A stretch of DNA of 64,000 bases from Paenibacillus polymyxa. GTDB lineage: Bacteria; Bacillota; Bacilli; Paenibacillales; Paenibacillaceae. The translations under genes and the position numbers were made by a program. Shown here in pieces: positions 25,107-33,802 of this stretch. The notes below the pieces were generated by a model. It was not told where the DNA came from, made no database searches, and saw only the letters and a program-made list of their open reading frames with translations. Location: positions 3,753,501 through 3,817,500 of the forward strand of contig NZ_CP015423.1 in NCBI RefSeq assembly GCF_001719045.1. Direction: 5' to 3'. Each line of letters opens with the position of its first letter. Positions within the stretch are counted from its first letter, which is position 1.

Positions 25107-26852
25107 ATGAAATTATTCCTGCTGAAATACAAAAATAAATTAATATTACTTATTCTATTAATTACCGTGTCAAGTTTAACAAATATGTATATGGCCTTTA
25201 TATTCAGAGGATTGGTAGATGTCGTTACGTCAGAACATGGGCAGAAGTTTGCTGAAAAGGCGTTGTGGGCTGTTTCCTTTATTATTGTAAGCACTTCGTT
25301 TAGATTGTTAACCAGTTTAGCATATGCTTCTTACATAAAAAAGACGATGCTTTATTTAAAAAAAGTTGTTTTTCGGCATATAATTGGTAAAAGTATGACG
25401 CAGTTTTCGGAGCATAACAGTGCCAAATATATATCTGTGTTTAACAATGACCTCAAGATTATTGAAGATGATTATTTTAGAAATATATTTAATTTCATTG
25501 GTATTATCATTTCATTCATAGCCTCTTTAATTGCGTTACTACTCCTTAGTCCTTCTATAGTGATTGCACTGCTGGTACTTACTTTTTTATCTATGTTCAT
25601 CCCACGCCTGTTTGAGCGAAAACTGATACACGGGAAAAGGAGAATTGTGGAATCATTGGAGAAATTCACAGTTAAAATGAATGGTATGTACTCCGGGTTT
25701 GCAATTATAAAAAGTTTTGGCATTGAGGGATATATAAAGGAACAATATGATTTCATTAATAGAGAAGTGGAAAACAACAAATACAATTTTGCTAAACTGA
25801 GTGCCAGTGTTAATTCACTCAGTGATTTGTTCGGAGGATTTATGTTTATTTCAGTATTTATTATTGGGAGTTTTCTTACTATACGAAATTCCATTACATT
25901 GGGGACGATGATTGCTTGTGTCCAGTTAACTAATAATGTGGTAAATCCAATCCAAATGAGTATTCAATATGTTGCTCAAATCCGATCATTACGTGACGTT
26001 TCAACAAAGATTACGGATATACTATACACAGACTCTCAAGACATGACATATATTCACAAAACAACAATTGAGAGTGGAATTCTCCTTCAAGACGTATCCT
26101 TCGGTTATACCAAGGAGGGTTATGTTCTTCAACATTTAAATATGCAGTTAGAACAAGGCAAAAAATACGCTTTGGTAGGAGCTAGTGGTTCCGGGAAATC
26201 AACGATACTCAAGCTTCTTATGAAGCAATATGAGACATACGAAGGCACGATCAGTGTGGATGACGTAGATCTAAAAAAAGTTGCTACCGAAAATTGGTGT
26301 CGACTGCAATCGGTATTACAACAGGATGTTTTCCTATTCGATACAAGTATACAAGAGAATATTACATTGTATGGACCCTATGAAAAAAATGAAATGGACG
26401 ATGTCATCCTCCAATCTGGATTGAGTGAGCTTATCACTAAACTTCCGAAGGGTATTGATACACAAGTAGGAGAAAACGGAAGTGTACTATCCGGGGGAGA
26501 AAAGCAAAGAATAGCCATTGCCAGAACGTTGATGCGGCATACACCTCTGGTACTCATGGATGAGCCCACATCTGCGCTTGATGCCAAGACGGCATATGAG
26601 ATTGAAGAAACATTATTGAATTTGGAAAAGAGAACTTGTGTCATCGTTACCCATAGACTGTCAAGATATGTATTGGAACGTTATGATCTTATCTACATGT
26701 TTGACAATGGAGCTATTGTTGAGCAAGGGACGTTTCATGAACTGTTGGAAAGGAAGGGCAGCTTCTATACTATGTATGCAAAAGCAGGAGAGGCAGAAGT
26801 AAAAGGGTGGATGCAAGATTCAAGCTTGGCTCTTAGTCAAAGTGACCTCTAA
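25107..26852 (+). CDS. ABC exporter, fused membrane and ATPase domains
   Basis: A 581-residue half-transporter: six membrane helices in residues 1-300, ATPase in about 325-560 with Walker A GASGSGKS (358-365), signature LSGGEKQR near 460, Walker B LVLMDEP and H-loop VTHR. There is no N-terminal C39 peptidase domain, so leader removal must be done by another protease if the substrate is the upstream peptide. GGAGG precedes the ATG. Last gene of the radical SAM cluster; likely exports the mature peptide and may confer immunity. Confidence 0.88.
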   Translation: MKLFLLKYKNKLILLILLITVSSLTNMYMAFIFRGLVDVVTSEHGQKFAEKALWAVSFIIVSTSFRLLTSLAYASYIKKTMLYLKKVVFRHIIGKSMTQFSEHNSAKYISVFNNDLKIIEDDYFRNIFNFIGIIISFIASLIALLLLSPSIVIALLVLTFLSMFIPRLFERKLIHGKRRIVESLEKFTVKMNGMYSGFAIIKSFGIEGYIKEQYDFINREVENNKYNFAKLSASVNSLSDLFGGFMFISVFIIGSFLTIRNSITLGTMIACVQLTNNVVNPIQMSIQYVAQIRSLRDVSTKITDILYTDSQDMTYIHKTTIESGILLQDVSFGYTKEGYVLQHLNMQLEQGKKYALVGASGSGKSTILKLLMKQYETYEGTISVDDVDLKKVATENWCRLQSVLQQDVFLFDTSIQENITLYGPYEKNEMDDVILQSGLSELITKLPKGIDTQVGENGSVLSGGEKQRIAIARTLMRHTPLVLMDEPTSALDAKTAYEIEETLLNLEKRTCVIVTHRLSRYVLERYDLIYMFDNGAIVEQGTFHELLERKGSFYTMYAKAGEAEVKGWMQDSSLALSQSDL

Positions 26853-27104
26853 AAATATGTTTTTTGGGTAACATTACTATATCCCTTCCATCGTCTCGAC
26901 GCATGTGGAGTGCGTGGTAGTAATATATCGAGATCAGAAGCATTGAAGTACACAAGGTAATGCTTTTCATTGTTAGTGAGGAATAGTACTTCTGAGTTTT
27001 TACTTAAAAATTCTATCATACTGAAGCTCAGGCGGGAACAATGCTTGAGCTTTGTTTCATTAACGATAGATTCAATTTTTTATTTTTAAACCTTATCTTA
27101 AAGG

Positions 27105-27540
27105 ACATCCCCACAAGCCGGATTCATCCGTCATTCAAGATATCACTTGCCAATTGGGAACACCGCAGTGTCGTTCCAGACAACGTCATCGTGTGGTGAT
27201 GTTTCAAGAGTTTGAAGGTCGGGCAATTCGAGTGGTTACCGATTTCATGTAGCTGACCAAAGAACAAATCGCGCAGATGTATAAAGATCAGTGGCAGATT
27301 GAAGTCTTCTTCCGTTGGGTCACGTAACATTTGAATATTCCAACCTTGTTTGGCACGCGGGAAATGCGGTCTATGGACACTATTCTGTGCTCTCATGGCC
27401 TATATCCTGCTCAAATAGCTATTTGTCATTTCTCAAACAACGTTTCCCAAACATGATATTCTTTCCTTTGCCCGATTTTCTCGTCTATTTCTCCTGCAAT
27501 AACTACCGGTGGAATGGCTGATCCAGATCCAGCATATTCT
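27105..27540 (+). pseudogene. IS4-family transposase remnant
   Basis: A decayed C-terminal part of a DDE transposase. Readable pieces include LTKEQIAQMYKDQWQIEVFFRW (in two parts: the YKDQWQIEVFF signature region) and, after a frameshift, FCALMAYILLK. At least three stops or frameshifts interrupt it. No terminal inverted repeats could be identified. The 250 bases before it (26,853-27,104) hold no gene that I can support. Confidence 0.7.
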
Positions 27541-27747
27541 TCTCAAAAGTGTCTCTGATTTTATGGGTTAAATTGCTTATATTGGTTAATCAACAGGCGT
27601 GATTGCAAATAAACATCAACCTCTCGTCCCAAGAGGTATTAATCTGGTTTTGTCGAAATATAAGATAATAGATTAGCTTGATGATGAGGAAAAAGCTTTT
27701 ATATAGCAGATATCCTTATTTGAGGCAAACAAAGGGGACTTGTTGTA

Positions 27748-28866
27748 ATGAAGCGAAATAAAAAAGAGGAGAGATTTAATGAAGTCACTCAATTACTTCG
27801 TGGGATTGTTAATAAAGCGAGAAATGACCAACTAGCATTTGATTCAGTGTTCTCTAGTGATCTTGACTTGCTTTTTACGACTTCCAATTGGGGATTTAGA
27901 GAGATAACACTTGTCATAGCAATTGCTCGATTACTCAATAGAGATTATAAGGCATCGGAAGCATTCTATAATTGTAATCCACGACCTTTATTTGAACAAC
28001 CGATTCGCCATATTTTATCTGAGAATAATATTCCTCATAGAAAATCGGGACCTTTGAACGTGGCAAAAGCTACGGTGGGTATAAATGATGAATGGGCTGG
28101 TCAAAGAAGGCCAGCAAACGTTGCAGCGGCGGTAGTTCGGTTAGTTAAATGGATAGAAAATGCACAGCATGAGGAGCTAGAAAACTTTACTGTTTGTCTT
28201 TTGGCAAGACTTCTTAACGAATCTAAAAAAGCTGAAGCATTGAATATTAATATTGAACCTCAAACAGATCCAGATTTTTTATACATGATTTGTAATAGGC
28301 TTATTAAAGAAGTGCCCGACGCGGGAAACACGCCTCAACGTATATTTGGTCTATTGCTTCATTCTTATCACGAGATTTTGAATACGGGTATAAAAGTTAC
28401 TGGATATAAAGATAGAGCATCAACTACGAGTACTACAAGCAAAAAGCCGGGGGATGTGAATGAAGAAACAAGGGAAGGACTGATCCTTAAAGTATATGAA
28501 GTAACAGTTAAGCCTTTTGACCAGCAACGTATTATTGAATCTTTCGAAGCTTTAAAAGCTTATGATGAAATGCATAACACATATACAAACGAAGTTATCG
28601 TTATCTGCAGAAAATGTGATATACCTAGTGAGTTATCAATAACAGCGCTGAATGGGGTGCTTGGTAAGTATATTTATCAAGATATAATTTATTATTTTGT
28701 TGATATTTTTGAATGGATGCATCTTCATTTAGTTACAATGCCAAATGAGAGTAAGCTCTTTTTCTATAAAGAAATAAATGATTATATAAGTGATGTCAAT
28801 ACCTCTATGAAAGTGAAGAGTCTTTGGATGGAATTGAATTCTGATATTCACCACGAAAAGGTTTGA
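27748..28866 (+). CDS. Probable restriction-endonuclease-like protein
   Basis: A 372-residue protein, not assigned to a named family. The N-terminal half is helical, with NWGFREITLVIAIARLLN recalling the start of the SacI-like endonuclease at 30376-31473, and a PLFEQPIRHIL segment. From about residue 230, PGDVNEE followed by KVYEVTVKPFD resembles a PD-(D/E)xK nuclease core (acidic residue, then E-x-T-V-K). It is alone: the next 700 bases hold only a decayed gene. Possibly an orphan restriction enzyme or restriction accessory protein; function is tentative. Confidence 0.6.
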   Translation: MKRNKKEERFNEVTQLLRGIVNKARNDQLAFDSVFSSDLDLLFTTSNWGFREITLVIAIARLLNRDYKASEAFYNCNPRPLFEQPIRHILSENNIPHRKSGPLNVAKATVGINDEWAGQRRPANVAAAVVRLVKWIENAQHEELENFTVCLLARLLNESKKAEALNINIEPQTDPDFLYMICNRLIKEVPDAGNTPQRIFGLLLHSYHEILNTGIKVTGYKDRASTTSTTSKKPGDVNEETREGLILKVYEVTVKPFDQQRIIESFEALKAYDEMHNTYTNEVIVICRKCDIPSELSITALNGVLGKYIYQDIIYYFVDIFEWMHLHLVTMPNESKLFFYKEINDYISDVNTSMKVKSLWMELNSDIHHEKV

Positions 28867-28906
28867 GATGAAGTTAAGAGTAGACTCAATTGATCCAGTA
28901 TAAAAA

Positions 28907-29373
28907 ATGGAAGGAATGTTAAATAAGATTGGCTATGATTTTAAAGGGAAAATTAATGATCTTGGTCAAGTTAAAAGATCTGAGCGAAGAAAACTAGGAG
29001 AAGTATTTGCTTTAAATGAACATATAAAAGGTATGATTCTTGTCATGTTGAGCAATCAAAGGCTATAGGGACATATAGTTAAAAATATTGAAAAAATAAC
29101 CGATATCTTTTTCGGTTTTGAAAAAGATAAAATAAAACTGGTATTTAAAAAGCTTTTAGCACAGCAGCTTAAAGATATTAAGTGTGGAAATAGAGCAATA
29201 GATAAACAGATGGATTAGACTATAATATTTCAATTTTTGAGAGAATTGAAGTTGTATATCGCAGTTTAGATAATTTTGTTCTGAGCGATGAGCCTAACCT
29301 TTTAGTGAGGGAATTAGGACAAGGTAGAAATTATAAGCTTAAACAAATGGGATTATTCCTGTCCTTGAGTATT
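28907..29373 (+). pseudogene. Decayed gene of unknown family
   Basis: An interrupted reading frame: MEGMLNKIGYDFKGKIND and RRKLGEVFALNEHIKG are readable, then a stop at about 29066, and further fragments (KNIEKITDIFFGFEKDK; VRELGQGRNYKLKQMG) in the following bases. Probably the partner of the preceding nuclease-like gene. I do not recognise the family. From 29,374 to 29,599 I see nothing that can be supported. Confidence 0.45.
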
Positions 29374-29599
29374 TAAGAATGTTAGTATTCAGACAGACCT
29401 TCTAGTCTATTCTGTATACTCGTCGTATCATAAGCAACGAGCGACTAAATTTTTATGGTGGATATCCCTCAGAAAAAGATACTGTTGAATTGCTTAACAA
29501 AATTGTTAAAGAGTCTAAGGTAAGGTGGCTCTTCTTACTTAAACTTGATGTGGTTATATTGTGCTTTTATTGCGGTAACGTATGTGGAAGTAGTCCGAA

Positions 29600-30358
29600 G
29601 TGCCATATGTGAATTACAAAACCACCGTATTGGAAGTGAAAAGTATTTATAAAAATAAATTAGTGAAAAATGATTTTGTGAATCAAGTTATATACAATGA
29701 GAATGTTTTACTACTTTCTTCGTCTGATTCGAGGCTTGAAAAATTAATTTATTTGATTGGAAATTTGGAACTGAACTCAGATAAAGATTATTTCACAGCA
29801 CTAGCAACCTCCATTATAGGACAGCAGCTGTCTTCTAAAGCGGCTACTACTATCCGTAAACGGGTAAGCCTATTATGTAATGGTGTAATTACACCAGAAT
29901 CTATAATATCAATACCATACGACGATTTAAGAGCCGCGGGTTTATCTAAAGCCAAAACCGAATATATCAAGGACTTAGCTGAGAAAGTTTATACAAAAAA
30001 AATAGATTTCAATGAGATCTGTCTAAAAGAGGACAATGAAATAATAAGTAGTTTAACTGAAGTAAAAGGTATAGGGAAATGGACGACGGAGATGTTTTTA
30101 ATATTTGCTTTAAATCGCGTAAATGTTATGTCCTACGCTGATGCAGGACTGCAAAGAGCAGCCAGATGGCTTTATAATTCACCTGAGATACCAAAGTATA
30201 ACTATCTACAAAAAGTTGAATCTTCATGGGAGCCATTTAAAAGTATTGCATCTCTGTATTTATGGGAATCAATTGATAGAGGTTATGTAGATTCGGGTAA
30301 TAGCTTGGATGAGTTATTTCTTAAAAAGATACAAACTAAAGAACCCCCGATTAATTAA
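29600..30358 (+). CDS. DNA-3-methyladenine glycosylase II (AlkA-like, HhH-GPD)
   Basis: A 252-residue base-excision repair enzyme. The helix-hairpin-helix is EVKGIGKWTTEMFLIFALNR (seen as VKGIGKWTTEM), followed by MSYADAGLQRAARWLY, where the Asp matches the catalytic Asp of AlkA. SIIGQQLSSKAA is also characteristic. It removes alkylated purines. The start is uncertain: GTG at 29600 with a weak GGAAG site, or GTG at 29609. Located in a restriction-rich stretch, with its own terminator overlapping the stop. Confidence 0.82.
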   Translation: MPYVNYKTTVLEVKSIYKNKLVKNDFVNQVIYNENVLLLSSSDSRLEKLIYLIGNLELNSDKDYFTALATSIIGQQLSSKAATTIRKRVSLLCNGVITPESIISIPYDDLRAAGLSKAKTEYIKDLAEKVYTKKIDFNEICLKEDNEIISSLTEVKGIGKWTTEMFLIFALNRVNVMSYADAGLQRAARWLYNSPEIPKYNYLQKVESSWEPFKSIASLYLWESIDRGYVDSGNSLDELFLKKIQTKEPPIN

Positions 30359-30366
30359 CCGGGGGT
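30343..30366. terminator. Bidirectional terminator between alkA-like and SacI-like genes
   Basis: ACCCCCG (30343-30349) pairs with CGGGGGT (30360-30366) around a 10-base loop; the stop codon of the glycosylase lies inside it. The two genes converge here. Confidence 0.7.
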
Positions 30367-30375
30367 CTTGTATTT

Positions 30376-31473
30376 CTATTCAATAAAGCCATGTTTTCGT
30401 GCTGTATTTTGTAAGTAAGTGATGGTGTCGTCTTTCATTCTTGCTTCACGTGTTAGTTCCATTAATGTGGAGAAGAAAAGTTCTATACTTGTTGGTGGAA
30501 TTTGTGAAAGATAGAATTTGATAAACTTTTTATGAGACATGAAGGTTAAGTAAACCCCTTTAAGCGCGGCAGCGTCTATTAGTTCTTGCTTAGACGCTTC
30601 TTGAAGCATGGCTCTTGGACCAGAGACAAAAATTAATCGATTGAAGCCAGAGTCAACGACTTTTCTAACTGCATGTGCAACATCTTCTTGTTTATATAGT
30701 TTATCTTTTGCTTCGAAAGCATACAACATTTTATTATTTAGGTAAACATCAATATCACTAACTTCTTTAGATGAGGCGCCAGATTGGTTAACTACATGAA
30801 CTTCAACCTTAGTTTTTCCTGCTAAAGCCATGGTATGAAGTTTCACTAAAACACCTACAGTTAGTACCAGGGTCTCTCCACCACATGCTTGTTCAAGAAG
30901 GTCATTGAGGAAAAGGTCCATTTCAGTCAAGGTTGGAATTTTTGCTGCCTGTACTGTACTTGACTTTCTAATTTCCAAAAATTTAATGAAACAACATGCG
31001 ATAGCATCAGTAAGAGCATCAAATGCTTCTTGTTGAGTTTGGATTTGCGGTAAGAATGTACAGAGTAAATCAAGTAGCATTTGATCGTTTCCTCTACGAA
31101 CTGGGTTAGAGGGATTAAGCTCTGGTGCCCGAGCAGGTTTATTGAGAAATGGCTCATTAGAGCTTCCCAAACCACCATTAAAATATTTGCGTTCAAAAGG
31201 TACTAACAGATTATGACACAGACTTCTTGCATCATATGCTCCATCTAGCTGTGAACCTGCTTGTAAGCAAAGAGCATTTACTTTCGGATTAGTTGCTTTT
31301 GCTAAAAGTGCTGTGACAAGGATATAACGGAAAGTCAAATGAGTGCCAAATAATACAGTTTGGATATTTTTTGAAAATGGCGATTGCCAGCTGTAGCCTT
31401 TGGTTGTTGCTCGTTCTATTGCTTTTACTAAAACTTCAGTCGCTTGATTCTTATCTACACGAACTTCACTCAA
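30376..31473 (-). CDS. SacI-family type II restriction endonuclease
   Basis: A 365-residue protein. It has YDARSLCHNLLVPFE and LGSSNEPFLNKPAR-type motifs that I associate with the SacI endonuclease family, and a PD-(D/E)xK core visible as SDIDVYLNNK followed by YAFEAKDK (D...ExK). The start is TTG behind a GGGGG site. It is divergent from an m5C methyltransferase, giving a complete type II system. By family the target would be GAGCTC, which is inference. Confidence 0.75.
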   Translation of the reverse strand: MSEVRVDKNQATEVLVKAIERATTKGYSWQSPFSKNIQTVLFGTHLTFRYILVTALLAKATNPKVNALCLQAGSQLDGAYDARSLCHNLLVPFERKYFNGGLGSSNEPFLNKPARAPELNPSNPVRRGNDQMLLDLLCTFLPQIQTQQEAFDALTDAIACCFIKFLEIRKSSTVQAAKIPTLTEMDLFLNDLLEQACGGETLVLTVGVLVKLHTMALAGKTKVEVHVVNQSGASSKEVSDIDVYLNNKMLYAFEAKDKLYKQEDVAHAVRKVVDSGFNRLIFVSGPRAMLQEASKQELIDAAALKGVYLTFMSHKKFIKFYLSQIPPTSIELFFSTLMELTREARMKDDTITYLQNTARKHGFIE

Positions 31474-31531
31474 TTGTATAACCCCCAGAGATATATTTTA
31501 CCACTTTAAAACAGAACATATGTTTGCTATA

Positions 31532-31560
31532 CTGACTTATACCTTTGCTTATAGTACAAT
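31532..31560 (+). promoter_or_regulatory. Candidate SigA promoter of the methyltransferase gene
   Basis: CTGACT (31532-31537), 17-base spacer, TACAAT (31555-31560). The predicted start of transcription (about 31567) falls on an ATG that opens a seven-codon frame ending just before the methyltransferase start. Confidence 0.55.
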
Positions 31561-31591
31561 AAAAAAATGAATAAAGTTGGAGTTGATTAAT

Positions 31592-32731
31592 TTGAGCACA
31601 TATACTGGTTTATCTTTGTTCTCTGGTGCAGGCGGAATGGATGTTGGTTTCAAAAAAGCAGGAGTAAATATCGTCTGGTCAAATGAACTAGATAAAGATG
31701 CCTGCAACACTTATGAAGCCAATCATCCTGAGTCCACCCTGTTCAGAGGTGATATCCGTAATGCTTTTAATGAGTTAGAGGCATATAAAGGAACGGATAT
31801 TATTTTTGGAGGACCTCCATGTCAGGGCTTTTCTGTCGCAGGAAAGATGGACCCGAATGATGAACGAAGTACTCTAATTTGGACTTATCTTGATGTAGTC
31901 CGGATTATTAAACCTAAAGCTTTTGTACTTGAGAATGTGAGTGCATTAGCTAAGCTAGAAAAATGGAAAGATGTAAGGACGAAAATGTTTCAAATTGCAA
32001 ATGAAATGGGCTATAGTTGTTATCCGTTTCTGCTTAATTCTTCAAATTACGGTGTTCCACAAAAAAGAGAGCGTGTTTTTTTCATCGGTTTATTGAATAA
32101 GGATATTGACGTAGAAAAGATGTTGAAAAGAATTAATGTTCAAGAGAAGCCCATTAAGACAATTAGAGAAACCATATCACATCTAGGACCAGCAGGGTCA
32201 CCAAATAACCCACATACTTGTGAAGCACGTATTACCCTTGCTTCAAACCCAGTTTTGAGAAAGTCTCCATACGCAGGTATGATTTTCAATGGAATGGGAA
32301 GACCATTAGACATAGAAGGTATCGCTAATACACTTCCTGCTTCGATGGGAGGAAATAAAACCCCTATCATTGATGAAGCACTTTTGTATCATTCTGCTAG
32401 TGATAACTGGATTGTAGACTATCACAGCAAATTAATGGAAGGCATAATGCCAGAGTTCACAGATGCGCCTTCTAGATTAAGAAGAATTACGCTTAAGGAA
32501 GCAGCGTTGATACAAACATTCCCAGAAGATTATATCTTTAAAGGAAGTAAATCCGCTGTATATCGTCAGATTGGAAATGCAGTACCTTGTCTTTTAGCTC
32601 AAGCAGTTGCGTCTGCAGTTATTGATGAACTTGATAGCAAACCCATAGATTTTAACTTATCTGGACAAATATCAATTGATTCATACCTTCAAAAGTCCCA
32701 GAAAAATTTAGAAGAATATATTTCCATATAG
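31592..32731 (+). CDS. DNA cytosine-5 methyltransferase (type II, SacI-like system)
   Basis: A protein of about 379 residues with all main m5C methyltransferase motifs: GLSLFSGAGGMDVGF (I), GGPPCQGFSVAG with the catalytic Cys (IV), ENV (VI), QKRERVFFIG (VIII) and YRQIGNAVP (X). It protects host DNA from the divergent endonuclease. I prefer the TTG at 31592 (GGAG nine bases upstream); an in-frame TTG at 31577 is the alternative. Confidence 0.9.
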   Translation: MSTYTGLSLFSGAGGMDVGFKKAGVNIVWSNELDKDACNTYEANHPESTLFRGDIRNAFNELEAYKGTDIIFGGPPCQGFSVAGKMDPNDERSTLIWTYLDVVRIIKPKAFVLENVSALAKLEKWKDVRTKMFQIANEMGYSCYPFLLNSSNYGVPQKRERVFFIGLLNKDIDVEKMLKRINVQEKPIKTIRETISHLGPAGSPNNPHTCEARITLASNPVLRKSPYAGMIFNGMGRPLDIEGIANTLPASMGGNKTPIIDEALLYHSASDNWIVDYHSKLMEGIMPEFTDAPSRLRRITLKEAALIQTFPEDYIFKGSKSAVYRQIGNAVPCLLAQAVASAVIDELDSKPIDFNLSGQISIDSYLQKSQKNLEEYISI

Positions 32732-32828
32732 TCTATTATACCTGATTTCGTTACTTAAACAAGAGTCGTCAAAGAAGCTTCATTCAGTAGTTGTGCTTAA
32801 TACGCATTATATCTTGAGTTGGTCGAAA

Positions 32829-32880
32829 GCGATGAGAACCGATTTGATATTTTAAAATTGGTCCTCATCGCCTTTTTTTT
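32829..32880 (+). terminator. Strong rho-independent terminator
   Basis: A 12-bp stem with one weak pair (32829-32840 with 32860-32871) followed by eight T residues, about 100 bases after the methyltransferase stop. Confidence 0.85.
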
Positions 32881-32939
32881 ATAATTCTTTACCTCTGTCA
32901 ATAGACTAGATACATAAAACTGAGGAATCACGAAGTGGA

Positions 32940-33125
32940 TCAGTGTATGTTCGTATTGTTGCGTGGAAACCAACGATTCTGAGCGTGTACAGGCCTATTA
33001 GGCTTGCTAGGTCAAGCCAGACCCGATCTGTTGGGATATACGTAATATCGGTTATATAGACTTAGTTTGCCGTTCGTGGCAAAGGTTTGATTCAAAACAT
33101 TCTCGGCTACAGGCAGATCATGTTT
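32940..33125 (-). pseudogene. IS3-family transposase remnant
   Basis: On the minus strand NVLNQTFATNGK and, after a one-base shift, YITDITYIPTDRVWLDLASL then LYTLRIVGFH can be read. This is the catalytic-core start of IS3 OrfB proteins. Both ends are missing. The rest of the gap 32,881-33,364 shows no other supportable feature. Confidence 0.7.
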
Positions 33126-33364
33126 GGAGGTTGTCGTTGTCTTGTATTTGCATATACCTCAATTTTGAATGCATTTATTATCGTATTATCGATATCCTGT
33201 ATCCAGTATTTAGTATAACTCCAAACTTAACTCTTGTAATGCGAACGTATATTCCATATAATTAGATACGAACGTTTGTTTCTGTTTATGACTTAGATAC
33301 AAAATCCATCAGTATGGAACGTTCACTACCATATCACACAAACTACTAAACAGGAGGCCAAAAT

Positions 33365-33793
33365 TTGTCCAGCAATCCAACGAGCAATCAATACCAAATC
33401 AAACTATTCCACTTTAACGAGATCACTCATGTAGGCGACCAACTTTGTGCGCCACAATCCAGCACTCGTACCATCACCGTATCGAACAGTATCTACCTCG
33501 ATCAACTCCAACGAGTCGTAGCAGAACACGATCCTTCCACCGATGTTACCGATGTTATCTTTATGCTCAAATCTGACCAAATTGACGTAGACGATCCATC
33601 TCAACTTGCTCTGTTTGAACGTATGTTACGAGAGGGCATCTACTATAATGGAGAGGGATATGTCCGTTCGATCAAGTCACCTGCGATGGGACGTACTCAG
33701 AGGACAGAATTTATCCAAGAAAAGTATGTTGCTGATCTGCACAAACACATTACACTCGGCAAGATGCCACCACTCACCAATATCCATAAGTAG
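33365..33793 (+). CDS. Hypothetical protein coupled to the RNA polymerase gene
   Basis: A 142-residue soluble protein starting at TTG behind AGGAGG. It has an alternating N-terminal part (YQIKLFHFNEITHVGDQLC) and a basic, helical C-terminus (MGRTQRTEFIQEKYVADLHKH in part). No family recognised. It ends 9 bases before the RdRP-like polymerase gene, so the two are probably co-translated; it might be a polymerase cofactor, which is only a guess from position. Confidence 0.7.
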   Translation: MSSNPTSNQYQIKLFHFNEITHVGDQLCAPQSSTRTITVSNSIYLDQLQRVVAEHDPSTDVTDVIFMLKSDQIDVDDPSQLALFERMLREGIYYNGEGYVRSIKSPAMGRTQRTEFIQEKYVADLHKHITLGKMPPLTNIHK

Positions 33794-33802
33794 GAAGCAG
33801 CA

